A stretch of DNA of 64,000 nucleotides from Nematostella vectensis (taxonomy: Eukaryota; Cnidaria; Anthozoa; Actiniaria; Edwardsiidae), in NCBI RefSeq assembly GCF_932526225.1, contig NC_064039.1:17850639-17914638 (forward strand), written 5' to 3'. Each line of letters starts with the position of its first letter. The stretch's first letter is position 1. Both the position numbers and the translations under genes were made by a program. The notes under the pieces were generated by a model that was not told the origin of the DNA, ran no database searches, and saw only the letters and a program-made list of their open reading frames with translations. Shown piece by piece: positions 23,497 to 37,432 of the stretch.

Positions 23497-25238
23497 CAAA
23501 TATTGACTTTGGAGGAAAAGAAACTGCAGAGCGCCTATATGGTTTTTCCAGAGCTTTCGAATGAATCTATGCACGTTAAGATTGGAGGAGTTTGAGTTTT
23601 TCAGTGTTCAAATAATGTCCTAAAAAGGTCCAAAATCTAAGAACTTCAAAAAACCAAAATTCTTAATACTTGTCCAAATGAGCCGAAAATGGTATCATTC
23701 AAACCCTGACATTCCCCGGCGTGTGTTGCGCTATTCGGTTTTTTTCATAAGTGCGCATGCGCAGAAATTTTTTCCAAAAAAACTGTGTCCCGGAGGGTAG
23801 GGGACAACTTTTCGGGTCTATATACTTGAGCTAAAATTCTCAAACTCGGCAATATCTATGTACTCATAAAGGGCTATCTAACCCTGCAATCAGATTTCGA
23901 ATCGATCAAGAATTGACAAAAGCCGCTAATCTTTTTCCCTACCTTCCGGGACATTTTGAGTAGGGCCTGGGGACTAGGAATTAAGTCCGATTGATCTCAA
24001 ACTTGGTCAGCATGAAGAAAGTATCAGCACTTAGTAAAGGTTAGAAAATCAAAAGCATAGCTTCAAAGTAAAGCTGTTAAAAAAGGCCGGAAAAAAGGCC
24101 AAATTGCACCTTCTCCTTAGAAAAACTTTGCAAATATTGACTTTGGAGGACAACAAACTGCCTAGCGCCTATATGGTTTTTCAAGAGCTTTCGAATGGGC
24201 CTATGCACGTTAAGATTGGATGAGTTTGAGTTTTTCAGTGTTCAAACAAGGTCCAAAATCTAAAAACTTCAAAAAACCAAACTTCTTAATACTTGTCCAA
24301 ATGAGCCGAAAATGGTATCATTCGAACCCTGACATTCCCCGGCGTGTGTTGCGCTATTCGGTTTTTCCATAAGTGCGCATGCGCAGAAATTTTTTCCCGA
24401 AAAAACTGTGTCCCCCAGGGTAGGGGACAACTTTTCGGGTCTATATACTTGAGCTAAAATTCTCAAACTCGGTAAGATCTATGTACTCATAAAGGGCTAT
24501 CTAACCCTGCAATCAGATTTCGAATCGATCAAGAATTGACAAAAGCCGGTAATCTTTTTCCCTACCTTCAGAGACATTTTGAGTAGGGCCTGGGGACTAG
24601 GAATTAAGTCCGATTGATCTCAAACTTGGTCAGCATGAAGAAAGTATCAGCACTTAGTAAAGGTTAGAAAATCAAAATCATAGCTTCAAAGTAAAGCTGT
24701 TAAAAAAGGCCGGAAAAAAGGCCAAATTGCACCTTCTCCCTAGAAAAACTTTGCAAATATCGACTTTGGAGGACAACAAACTGCCTAGCGCCTATATGGT
24801 TTTTCAAGAGCTTTCGAATGAGCCTATGCACGTTAAGATTGGATGAGTTTGAGTTTTTCATTTGTCAAACAAGGTCCAAAAGTGGTCCAAGGTAGAATAT
24901 GAGCATTTCTGAAGTTAGTCGTAGCCTGCCCAAAGTCACGGGGAAGGTCCAACTATGCTAGTAGACACTAACTAAGAAAGATTCAGGACGAAGATTGAAG
25001 TTTAGACTTTTTTTTGCAAACTTCCCAAAAATTTTTCTGTGCCGACGATTTCTTTCGATTTTCAAAAAATTCCCACGAACCAGAAATAAGCAGCAAACAA
25101 TACTTTCATGTATGACCTCAGTGTCCATGCGCATCTCTATATCATAAGAGAAAGAAATCTCCAGAAACGATTTTGCAAGTACGACTTTTTGGGGGTTAAA
25201 AATGGTCCAATTTGCACATTCTACCAAAAATATTTTGG
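23497..25238 (+). repeat. HOR unit U15: M1 + M2-S + M3-a (1742 bp)
   Basis: Full unit. It has a private G at 23641 (TCTAAGAAC instead of TCTAAAAAC). Confidence 0.95.
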
Positions 25239-26980
25239 CAAATATTGACTTTGGAGGAAAACAAACTGCAGAGCGCCTATATGGTTTTTCCAGAGCTTTC
25301 GAATGAATCTATGCACGTTAAGATTGGAGGAGTTTGAGTTTTTCAGTGTTCAAATAAGGCCCTAAAAAGGTCCAAAATCTAAAAACTTCAAAAAACCAAA
25401 ATTCTTAATACTTGTCCAAATGAGCCGAAAATGGTATCATTCGAACCCTGACATTCCCCGGCGTGTGTTGCGCTATTCGGTTTTTTTCATAAGTGCGCAT
25501 GCGCAGAAATTTTTTCCAAAAAAACTGTGTCCCGGAGGGTAGGGGACAACTTTTCGGGTCTATATACTTGAGCTAAAATTCTCAAACTCGGCAATATCTA
25601 TGTACTCATAAAGGGCTATCTAACCCTGCAATCAGATTTCGAATCGATCAAGAATTGACAAAAGCCGCTAATCTTTTTCCCTACCTTCCGGGACATTTTG
25701 AGTAGGGCCTGGGGACTAGGAATTAAGTCCGATTGATCTCAAACTTGGTCAGCATGAAGAAAGTATCAGCACTTAGTAAAGGTTAGAAAATCAAAAGCAT
25801 AGCTTCAAAGTAAAGCTGTTAAAAAAGGCCGGAAAAAAGGCCAAATTGCACCTTCTCCTTAGAAAAACTTTGCAAATATTGACTTTGGAGGACAACAAAC
25901 TGCCTAGCGCCTATATGGTTTTTCAAGAGCTTTCGAATGGGCCTATGCACGTTAAGATTGGATGAGTTTGAGTTTTTCAGTGTTCAAACAAGGTCCAAAA
26001 TCTAAAAACTTCAAAAAACCAAACTTCTTAATACTTGTCCAAATGAGCCGAAAATGGTATCATTCGAACCCTGACATTCCCCGGCGTGTGTTGCGCTATT
26101 CGGTTTTTCCATAAGTGCGCATGCGCAGAAATTTTTTCCCAAAAAAACTGTGTCCCCCAGGGTAGGGGACAACTTTTCGGGTCTATATACTTGAGCTAAA
26201 ATTCTCAAACTCGGTAAGATCTATGTACTCATAAAGGGCTATCTAACCCTGCAATCAGATTTCGAATCGATCAAGAATTGACAAAAGCCGGTAATCTTTT
26301 TCCCTACCTTCAGAGACATTTTGAGTAGGGCCTGGGGACTAGGAATTAAGTCCGATTGATCTCAAACTTGGTCAGCATGAAGAAAGTATCAGCACTTAGT
26401 AAAGGTTAGAAAATCAAAATCATAGCTTCAAAGTAAAGCTGTTAAAAAAGGCCGGAAAAAAGGCCAAATTGCACCTTCTCAATAGAAAAACTTTGCAAAT
26501 ATTGACTTTGGAGGACAACAAACTGCCTAGCGCCTATATGGTTTTTCAAGAGCTTTCGAATGAGCTTATGCACGTTAAGATTGGATGAGTTTGAGTTTTT
26601 CAGTTGTCAAACAGGGTCCAAAAGTGGTCCAAGGTAGAATATGATCATTTCTGAAGTTAGTCGTAGCCTGCCCAAAGTCACGGGGAAGGTCCAACTATGC
26701 TAGTAGACACTAACTAAGAAAGATTCAGGACGAAGATTGAAGTTTAGACTTTTTTTTGCAAACTTCCCAAAAATTTTTCTGTGCCGACGATTTCTTTCGA
26801 TTTTCAAAAAATTCCCACGAGCCAAGAATAAGCAGCAAACAATACTTTGATGTATGAGCTTAGTGTCCATGCGCATCTCTATATCATAAGAGAAAGAAAT
26901 CTCCAGAAACGATTTTGCAAGTACGACTTTTAGGGGGTTAAAAATGGTCCAAATTGCACATTCTACCAAATATATTTTGG
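25239..26980 (+). repeat. HOR unit U16: M1 + M2-L + M3-b (1742 bp)
   Basis: Full unit with the rare CTTCTCAATAG ending (26475-26485), 3484 bp from that of U14. Confidence 0.95.
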
Positions 26981-28722
26981 CAAATATTGACTTTGGAGGA
27001 AAAGAAACTGCAGAGCGCCTATATGGTTTTTCCAGAGCTTTCGAATGAATCTATGCACGTTAAGATTGGAGGAGTTTGAGTTTTTCAGTGTTCAAATAAT
27101 GTCCTAAAAAGGTCCAAAATCTAAAAACTTCAAAAAACCAAAATTCTTAATACTTGTCCAAATGAGCCGAAAATGGTATCATTCAAACCCTGACATTCCC
27201 CGGCGTGTGTTGCGCTATTCGGTTTTTTTCATAAGTGCGCATGCGCAGAAATTTTTTCCAAAAAAACTGTGTCCCGGAGGGTAGGGGACAACTTTTCGGG
27301 TCTATATACTTGAGCTAAAATTCTCAAACTCGGCAATATCTATGTACTCATAAAGGGCTATCTAACCCTGCAATCAGATTTCGAATCGATCAAGAATTGA
27401 CAAAAGCCGCTAATCTTTTTCCCTACCTTCCGGGACATTTTGAGTAGGGCCTGGGGACTAGGAATTAAGTCCGATTGATCTCAAACTTGGTCAGCATGAA
27501 GAAAGTATCAGCACTTAGTAAAGGTTAGAAAATCAAAAGCATAGCTTCAAAGTAAAGCTGTTAAAAAAGGCCGGAAAAAAGGCCAAATTGCACCTTCTCC
27601 TTAGAAAAACTTTGCAAATATTGACTTTGGAGGACAACAAACTGCCTAGCGCCTATATGGTTTTTCAAGAGCTTTCGAATGGGCCTATGCACGTTAAGAT
27701 TGGATGAGTTTGAGTTTTTCAGTGTTCAAACAAGGTCCAAAATCTAAAAACTTCAAAAAACCAAACTTCTTAATACTTGTCCAAATGAGCCGAAAATGGT
27801 ATCATTCGAACCCTGACATTCCCCGGCGTGTGTTGCGCTATTCGGTTTTTCCATAAGTGCGCATGCGCAGAAATTTTTTCCCGAAAAAACTGTGTCCCCC
27901 AGGGTAGGGGACAACTTTTCGGGTCTATATACTTGAGCTAAAATTCTCAAACTCGGTAAGATCTATGTACTCATAAAGGGCTATCTAACCCTGCAATCAG
28001 ATTTCGAATCGATCAAGAATTGACAAAAGCCGGTAATCTTTTTCCCTACCTTCAGAGACATTTTGAGTAGGGCCTGGGGACTAGGAATTAAGTCCGATTG
28101 ATCTCAAACTTGGTCAGCATGAAGAAAGTATCAGCACTTAGTAAAGGTTAGAAAATCAAAATCATAGCTTCAAAGTAAAGCTGTTAAAAAAGGCCGGAAA
28201 AAAGGCCAAATTGCACCTTCTCCCTAGAAAAACTTTGCAAATATCGACTTTGGAGGACAACAAACTGCCTAGCGCCTATATGGTTTTTCAAGAGCTTTCG
28301 AATGAGCCTATGCACGTTAAGATTGGATGAGTTTGAGTTTTTCATTTGTCAAACAAGGTCCAAAAGTGGTCCAAGGTAGAATATGAGCATTTCTGAAGTT
28401 AGTCGTAGCCTGCCCAAAGTCACGGGGAAGGTCCAACTATGCTAGTAGACACTAACTAAGAAAGATTCAGGACGAAGATTGAAGTTTAGACTTTTTTTTG
28501 CAAACTTCCCAAAAATTTTTCTGTGCCGACGATTTCTTTCGATTTTCAAAAAATTCCCACGAACCAGAAATAAGCAGCAAACAATACTTTCATGTATGAC
28601 CTCAGTGTCCATGCGCATCTCTATATCATAAGAGAAAGAAATCTCCAGAAACGATTTTGCAAGTACGACTTTTTGGGGGTTAAAAATGGTCCAATTTGCA
28701 CATTCTACCAAAAATATTTTGG
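26981..28722 (+). repeat. HOR unit U17: M1 + M2-S + M3-a (1742 bp)
   Basis: Full unit. With U16 it repeats the U14-U15 pair at 3484 bp. Confidence 0.95.
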
Positions 28723-30464
28723 CAAATATTGACTTTGGAGGAAAACAAACTGCAGAGCGCCTATATGGTTTTTCCAGAGCTTTCGAATGAATCTATGCAC
28801 GTTAAGATTGGAGGAGTTTGAGTTTTTCAGTGTTCAAATAAGGCCCTAAAAAGGTCCAAAATCTAAAAACTTCAAAAAACCAAAATTCTTAATACTTGTC
28901 CAAATGAGCCGAAAATGGTATCATTCGAACCCTGACATTCCCCGGCGTGTGTTGCGCTATTCGGTTTTTTTCATAAGTGCGCATGCGCAGAAATTTTTTC
29001 CAAAAAAACTGTGTCCCGGAGGGTAGGGGACAACTTTTCGGGTCTATATACTTGAGCTAAAATTCTCAAACTCGGCAATATCTATGTACTCATAAAGGGC
29101 TATCTAACCCTGCAATCAGATTTCGAATCGATCAAGAATTGACAAAAGCCGCTAATCTTTTTCCCTACCTTCCGGGACATTTTGAGTAGGGCCTGGGGAC
29201 TAGGAATTAAGTCCGATTGATCTCAAACTTGGTCAGCATGAAGAAAGTATCAGCACTTAGTAAAGGTTAGAAAATCAAAAGCATAGCTTCAAAGTAAAGC
29301 TGTTAAAAAAGGCCGGAAAAAAGGCCAAATTGCACCTTCTCCTTAGAAAAACTTTGCAAATATTGACTTTGGAGGACAACAAACTGCCTAGCGCCTATAT
29401 GGTTTTTCAAGAGCTTTCGAATGGGCCTATGCACGTTAAGATTGGATGAGTTTGAGTTTTTCAGTGTTCAAACAAGGTCCAAAATCTAAAAACTTCAAAA
29501 AACCAAACTTCTTAATACTTGTCCAAATGAGCCGAAAATGGTATCATTCGAACCCTGACATTCCCCGGCGTGTGTTGCGCTATTCGGTTTTTCCATAAGT
29601 GCGCATGCGCAGAAATTTTTTCCCAAAAAAACTGTGTCCCCCAGGGTAGGGGACAACTTTTCGGGTCTATATACTTGAGCTAAAATTCTCAAACTCGGTA
29701 AGATCTATGTACTCATAAAGGGCTATCTAACCCTGCAATCAGATTTCGAATCGATCAAGAATTGACAAAAGCCGGTAATCTTTTTCCCTACCTTCAGAGA
29801 CATTTTGAGTAGGGCCTGGGGACTAGGAATTAAGTCCGATTGATCTCAAACTTGGTCAGCATGAAGAAAGTATCAGCACTTAGTAAAGGTTAGAAAATCA
29901 AAATCATAGCTTCAAAGTAAAGCTGTTAAAAAAGGCCGGAAAAAAGGCCAAATTGCACCTTCTCCCTAGAAAAACTTTGCAAATATTGACTTTGGAGGAC
30001 AACAAACTGCCTAGCGCCTATATGGTTTTTCAAGAGCTTTCGAATGAGCTTATGCACGTTAAGATTGGATGAGTTTGAGTTTTTCAGTTGTCAAACAGGG
30101 TCCAAAAGTGGTCCAAGGTAGAATATGATCATTTCTGAAGTTAGTCGTAGCCTGCCCAAAGTCACGGGGAAGGTCCAACTATGCTAGTAGACACTAACTA
30201 AGAAAGATTCAGGACGAAGATTGAAGTTTAGACTTTTTTTTGCAAACTTCCCAAAAATTTTTCTGTGCCGACGATTTCTTTCGATTTTCAAAAAATTCCC
30301 ACGAGCCAAGAATAAGCAGCAAACAATACTTTGATGTATGAGCTTAGTGTCCATGCGCATCTCTATATCATAAGAGAAAGAAATCTCCAGAAACGATTTT
30401 GCAAGTACGACTTTTAGGGGGTTAAAAATGGTCCAAATTGCACATTCTACCAAATATATTTTGG
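28723..30464 (+). repeat. HOR unit U18: M1 + M2-L + M3-b (1742 bp)
   Basis: Full unit with the common CTTCTCCCTAG ending of M2. It is the counterpart of U3 at 24,884 bp. Confidence 0.95.
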
Positions 30465-32206
30465 CAAATATTGACTTTGGAGGAAAAGAAACTGCAGAGC
30501 GCCTATATGGTTTTTCCAGAGCTTTCGAATGAATCTATGCACGTTAAGATTGGAGGAGTTTGAGTTTTTCAGTGTTCAAATAATGTCCTAAAAAGGTCCA
30601 AAATCTAAAAACTTCAAAAAACCAAAATTCTTAATACTTGTCCAAATGAGCCGAAAATGGTATCATTCAAACCCTGACATTCCCCGGCGTGTGTTGCGCT
30701 ATTCGGTTTTTTTCATAAGTGCGCATGCGCAGAAATTTTTTCCAAAAAAACTGTGTCCCGGAGGGTAGGGGACAACTTTTCGGGTCTATATACTTGAGCT
30801 AAAATTCTCAAACTCGGCAATATCTATGTACTCATAAAGGGCTATCTAACCCTGCAATCAGATTTCGAATCGATCAAGAATTGACAAAAGCCGCTAATCT
30901 TTTTCCCTACCTTCCGGGACATTTTGAGTAGGGCCTGGGGACTAGGAATTAAGTCCGATTGATCTCAAACTTGGTCAGCATGAAGAAAGTATCAGCACTT
31001 AGTAAAGGTTAGAAAATCAAAAGCATAGCTTCAAAGTAAAGCTGTTAAAAAAGGCCGGAAAAAAGGCCAAATTGCACCTTCTCCTTAGAAAAACTTTGCA
31101 AATATTGACTTTGGAGGACAACAAACTGCCTAGCGCCTATATGGTTTTTCAAGAGCTTTCGAATGGGCCTATGCACGTTAAGATTGGATGAGTTTGAGTT
31201 TTTCAGTGTTCAAACAAGGTCCAAAATCTAAAAACTTCAAAAAACCAAACTTCTTAATACTTGTCCAAATGAGCCGAAAATGGTATCATTCGAACCCTGA
31301 CATTCCCCGGCGTGTGTTGCGCTATTCGGTTTTTCCATAAGTGCGCATGCGCAGAAATTTTTTCCCCAAAAAACTGTGTCCCGGAAGGTAGGGGACAACT
31401 TTTCGGGTCTATATACTTGAGCTAAAATTCTCAAACTCGGTAAGATCTATGTACTCATAAAGGGCTATCTAACCCTGCAATCAGATTTCGAATCGATCAA
31501 GAATTGACAAAAGCCGGTAATCTTTTTCCCTACCTTCAGAGACATTTTGAGTAGGGCCTGGGGACTAGGAATTAAGTCCGATTGATCTCAAACTTGGTCA
31601 GCATGAAGAAAGTATCAGCACTTAGTAAAGGTTAGAAAATCAAAATCATAGCTTCAAAGTAAAGCTGTTAAAAAAGGCCGGAAAAAAGGCCAAATTGCAC
31701 CTTCTCCCTAGAAAAACTTTGCAAATATCGACTTTGGAGGACAACAAACTGCCTAGCGCCTATATGGTTTTTCAAGAGCTTTCGAATGAGCCTATGCACG
31801 TTAAGATTGGATGAGTTTGAGTTTTTCATTTGTCAAACAAGGTCCAAAAGTGGTCCAAGGTAGAATATGAGCATTTCTGAAGTTAGTCGTAGCCTGCCCA
31901 AAGTCACGGGGAAGGTCCAACTATGCTAGTAGACACTAACTAAGAAAGATTCAGGACGAAGATTGAAGTTTAGACTTTTTTTTGCAAACTTCCCAAAAAT
32001 TTTTCTGTGCCGACGATTTCTTTCGATTTTCAAAAAATTCCCACGAACCAGAAATAAGCAGCAAACAATACTTTCATGTATGACCTCAGTGTCCATGCGC
32101 ATCTCTATATCATAAGAGAAAGAAATCTCCAGAAACGATTTTGCAAGTACGACTTTTTGGGGGTTAAAAATGGTCCAATTTGCACATTCTACCAAAAATA
32201 TTTTGG
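30465..32206 (+). repeat. HOR unit U19: M1 + M2-W + M3-a (1742 bp)
   Basis: Full unit and the counterpart of U4 at 24,884 bp. Confidence 0.95.
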
Positions 32207-33948
32207 CAAATATTGACTTTGGAGGAAAACAAACTGCAGAGCGCCTATATGGTTTTTCCAGAGCTTTCGAATGAATCTATGCACGTTAAGATTGGAGGAG
32301 TTTGAGTTTTTCAGTGTTCAAATAAGGCCCTAAAAAGGTCCAAAATCTAAAAACTTCAAAAAACCAAAATTCTTAATACTTGTCCAAATGAGCCGAAAAT
32401 GGTATCATTCGAACCCTGACATTCCCCGGCGTGTGTTGCGCTATTCGGTTTTTTTCATAAGTGCGCATGCGCAGAAATTTTTTCCAAAAAAACTGTGTCC
32501 CGGAGGGTAGGGGACAACTTTTGGGGTCTATATACTTGAGCTAAAATTCTCAAACTCGGCAATATCTATGTACTCATAAAGGGCTATCTAACCCTGCAAT
32601 CAGATTTCGAATCGATCAAGAATTGACAAAAGCCGCTAATCTTTTTCCCTACCTTCCGGGACATTTTGAGTAGGGCCTGGGGACTAGGAATTAAGTCCGA
32701 TTGATCTCAAACTTGGTCAGCATGAAGAAAGTATCAGCACTTAGTAAAGGTTAGAAAATCAAAAGCATAGCTTCAAAGTAAAGCTGTTAAAAAAGGCCGG
32801 AAAAAAGGCCAAATTGCACCTTCTCCTTAGAAAAACTTTGCAAATATTGACTTTGGAGGACAACAAACTGCCTAGCGCCTATATGGTTTTTCAAGAGCTT
32901 TCGAATGGGCCTATGCACGTTAAGATTGGATGAGTTTGAGTTTTTCAGTGTTCAAACAAGGTCCAAAATCTAAAAACTTCAAAAAACCAAACTTCTTAAT
33001 ACTTGTCCAAATGAGCCGAAAATGGTATCATTCGAACCCTGACATTCCCCGGCGTGTGTTGCGCTATTCGGTTTTTCCATAAGTGCGCATGCGCAGAAAT
33101 TTTTTCCCAAAAAAACTGTGTCCCCCAGGGTAGGGGACAACTTTTCGGGTCTATATACTTGAGCTAAAATTCTCAAACTCGGTAAGATCTATGTACTCAT
33201 AAAGGGCTATCTAACCCTGCAATCAGATTTCGAATCGATCAAGAATTGACAAAAGCCGGTAATCTTTTTCCCTACCTTCAGAGACATTTTGAGTAGGGCC
33301 TGGGGACTAGGAATTAAGTCCGATTGATCTCAAACTTGGTCAGCATGAAGAAAGTATCAGCACTTAGTAAAGGTTAGAAAATCAAAATCATAGCTTCAAA
33401 GTAAAGCTGTTAAAAAAGGCCGGAAAAAAGGCCAAATTGCACCTTCTCCCTAGAAAAACTTTGCAAATATTGACTTTGGAGGACAACAAACTGCCTAGCG
33501 CCTATATGGTTTTTCAAGAGCTTTCGAATGAGCTTATGCACGTTAAGATTGGATGAGTTTGAGTTTTTCAGTTGTCAAACAGGGTCCAAAAGTGGTCCAA
33601 GGTAGAATATGATCATTTCTGAAGTTAGTCGTAGCCTGCCCAAAGTCACGGGGAAGGTCCAACTATGCTAGTAGACACTAACTAAGAAAGATTCAGGACG
33701 AAGATTGAAGTTTAGACTTTTTTTTGCAAACTTCCCAAAAATTTTTCTGTGCCGACGATTTCTTTCGATTTTCAAAAAATTCCCACGAGCCAAGAATAAG
33801 CAGCAAACAATACTTTGATGTATGAGCTTAGTGTCCATGCGCATCTCTATATCATAAGAGAAAGAAATCTCCAGAAACGATTTTGCAAGTACGACTTTTA
33901 GGGGGTTAAAAATGGTCCAAATTGCACATTCTACCAAATATATTTTGG
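32207..33948 (+). repeat. HOR unit U20: M1 + M2-L + M3-b (1742 bp)
   Basis: Full unit with a private G at 32523 (CTTTTGGGGTC instead of CTTTTCGGGTC). Confidence 0.95.
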
Positions 33949-35690
33949 CAAATATTGACTTTGGAGGAAAAGAAACTGCAGAGCGCCTATATGGTTTTTC
34001 CAGAGCTTTCGAATGAATCTATGCACGTTAAGATTGGAGGAGTTTGAGTTTTTCAGTGTTCAAATAATGTCCTAAAAAGGTCCAAAATCTAAAAACTTCA
34101 AAAAACCAAAATTCTTAATACTTGTCCAAATGAGCCGAAAATGGTATCATTCAAACCCTGACATTCCCCGGCGTGTGTTGCGCTATTCGGTTTTTTTCAT
34201 AAGTGCGCATGCGCAGAAATTTTTTCCAAAAAAACTGTGTCCCGGAGGGTAGGGGACAACTTTTCGGGTCTATATACTTGAGCTAAAATTCTCAAACTCG
34301 GCAATATCTATGTACTCATAAAGGGCTATCTAACCCTGCAATCAGATTTCGAATCGATCAAGAATTGACAAAAGCCGCTAATCTTTTTCCCTACCTTCCG
34401 GGACATTTTGAGTAGGGCCTGGGGACTAGGAATTAAGTCCGATTGATCTCAAACTTGGTCAGCATGAAGAAAGTATCAGCACTTAGTAAAGGTTAGAAAA
34501 TCAAAAGCATAGCTTCAAAGTAAAGCTGTTGAAAAAGGCCGGGAAAAAGGCCAAATTGCACCTTCTCCCTAGAAAAACTTTGCAAATATTGACTTTGGAG
34601 GACAACAAACTGCCTAGCGCCTATATGGTTTTTCAAGAGCTTTCGAATGAGCCTATGCACGTTAAGATTGGATGAGTTTGAGTTTTTCAGTGTTCAAACA
34701 AGGTCCAAAATCTAAAAACTTCAAAAAACAAAACTTCTTAATACTTGTCCAAATGAGCCGAAAAAGGTATCATTCGAACCCTGACATTCCCCGGCGTGTG
34801 TTGCGCTATTCGGTTTTTCCATAAGTGCGCATGCGCAGAAATTTTTTCCCAAAAAAACTGTGTCCCCCAGGGTAGGGGACAACTTTTCGGGTCTATATAC
34901 TTGAGCTAAAATTCTCAAACTCGGTAAGATCTATGTACTCATAAAGGGCTATCTAACCCTGCAATCAGATTTCGAATCGATCAAGAATTGACAAAAGCCG
35001 GTAATCTTTTTCCCTACCTTTAGAGACATTTTGAGTACGGCCTGGGGACTAGGAATTAAGTCCGATTGATATCAAACTTGGTCAGCATGAAGAAAGTATC
35101 AGCACTTAGTAAAGGTTAGAAAATCAAAAGCATAGCTTCAAAGTAAAGCTGTTAAAAAAGGCCGGAAAAAAGGCCAAATTGCACCTTCTCCCTAGAAAAA
35201 CTTTGCAAATATTGACTTTGGAGGACAACAAACTGCCTAGCGCCTATATGGTTTTTCAAGAGCTTTCGAATGAGCTTATGCACGTTAAGATTGGATGAGT
35301 TTGAGTTTTTCAGTTGTCAAACAGGGTCCAAAAGTGGTCCAAGGTAGAATATGAGCATTTCTGAAGTTAGTCGTAGCCTGCCCAAAGTCACGGGGAAGGT
35401 CAAACTATGCTAGTAGACACTAACTAAGAAAGATTCAGGACGAAGATTGAAGTTTAGACTTTTTTTTGCAAACTTCCCAAAAATTTTTCTGTGCCGACGA
35501 TTTCTTTCGATTTTCAAAAAATTCCCACGAGCCAAGAATAAGCAGCAAACAATACTTTGATGTATGAGCTTAGTGTCCATGCGCATCTCTATATCATAAG
35601 AGAAAGAAATCTCCAGAAACGATTTTGCAAGTACGACTTTTAGGGGGTTAAAAATGGTCCAAATTGCACATTCTACCAAATATATTTTGG
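33949..35690 (+). repeat. HOR unit U21: M1 + M2-F + M3-b (1742 bp)
   Basis: The end of M1 reads GTTGAAAAAGGCCGGG. M2 class F has AAAAAACAAAAC and AAAAAGGTATC. A private GATATCAAAC is near 35068. The b-type M3 lacks the ATGATCATT change of other b copies and has AAGGTCAAAC, as class c does, so it looks like a b/c recombinant. Confidence 0.93.
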
Positions 35691-37432
35691 CAAATATTGA
35701 CTTTGGAGGAAAAGAAACTTCAGAGCGCCTATATGGTTTTTCCAGAGCTTTCGAATGAATCTATGCACGTTAAGATTGGAGGAGTTTGAGTTTTTCAGTG
35801 TTCAAATAATGTCCTAAAAAGGTCCAAAATCTAAAAACTTCAAAAAACCAAAATTCTTAATACTTGTCCAAATGAGCCGAAAATGGTATCATTCAAACCC
35901 TGACATTCCCCGGCGTGTGTTGCGCTATTCGGTTTTTTTCATAAGTGCGCATGCGCAGAAATTTTTTCCAAAAAAACTGTGTCCCGGAGGGTAGGGGACA
36001 ACTTTTCGGGTCTATATACTTGAGCTAAAATTCTCAAACTCGGCAATATCTATGTACTCATAAAGGGCTATCTAACCCTGCAATCAGATTTCGAATCGAT
36101 CAAGAATTGACAAAAGCCGCTAATCTTTTTCCCTACCTTCCGGGACATTTTGAATAGGGCCTGGGGACTAGGAATTAAGTCCGATTGATCTCAAACTTGG
36201 TCAGCATGAAGAAAGTATCAGCACTTAGTAAAGGTTAGAAAATCAAAAGCATAGCTTCAAAGTAAAGCTGTTAAAAAAGGCCGGAAAAAAGGCCAAATTG
36301 CACCTTCTCCTTAGAAAAACTTTGCAAATATTGACTTTGGAGGACAACAAACTGCCTAGCGCCTATATGGTTTTTCAAGAGCTTTCGAATGGGCCTATGC
36401 ACGTTAAGATTGGATGAGTTTGAGTTTTTCAGTGTTCAAACAAGGTCCAAAATCTAAAAACTTCAAAAAACCAAACTTCTTAATACTTGTCCAAATGAGC
36501 CGAAAATGGTATCATTCGAACCCTGACATTCCCCGGCGTGTGTTGCGCTATTCGGTTTTTCCATAAGTGCGCATGCGCAGAAATTTTTTCCCCAAAAAAC
36601 TGTGTCCCGGAAGGTAGGGGACAACTTTTCGGGTCTATATACTTGAGCTAAAATTCTCAAACTCGGTAAGATCTATGTACTCATAAAGGGCTATCTAACC
36701 CTGCAATCAGATTTCGAATCGATCAAGAATTGACAAAAGCCGGTAATCTTTTTCCCTACCTTTAGAGACATTTTGAGTACGGCCTGGGGACTAGGAATTA
36801 AGTCCGATTGATCTCAAACTTGGTCAGCATGAAGAAAGTATCAGCACTTAGTAAAGGTTAGAAAATCAAAAGCATAGCTTCAAAGTAAAGCTGTTAAAAA
36901 AGGCCGGAATAAAGGCCAAATTGCACCTTCTCCCTAGAAAAACTTTGCAAATATCGACTTTGGAGGACAACAAACTGCCTAGCGCCTATATGGTTTTTCA
37001 AGAGCTTTCGAATGAGCCTATGCACGTTAAGATTGGATGAGTTTGAGTTTTTCATTTGTCAAACAAGGTCCAAAAGTGGTCCAAGGTAGAATATGAGCAT
37101 TTCTGAAGTTAGTCGTAGCCTGCCCAAAGTCACGGGGAAGGTCCAACTATGCTAGTAGACACTAACTAAGAAAGATTCAGGACGAAGATTGAAGTTTAGA
37201 CTTTTTTTTGCAAACTTTCCAAAAATTTTTCTGTGCCGACGATTTCTTTCGATTTTCAAAAAATTCCCACGAACCAGAAATAAGCAGCAAACAATACTTT
37301 CATGTATGACCTCAGTGTCCATGCGCATCTCTATATCATAAGAGAAAGAAATCTCCAGAAACGATTTTGCAAGTACGACTTTTTGGGGGTTAAAAATGGT
37401 TCAAATTGCACATTCTACCAAATATATTTTGG
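35691..37432 (+). repeat. HOR unit U22: M1 + M2-W (tttagag tail) + M3-a'
   Basis: Private changes are AAACTTCAGAG (near 35718) and TTTGAATAGGG (near 36152). The M2 tail is the CCTTTAGAGAC / GTACGGCC / GGAATAAAGG type. The M3 is class a' (CAAACTTTCC, GGTTCAAATTG). Confidence 0.94.
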
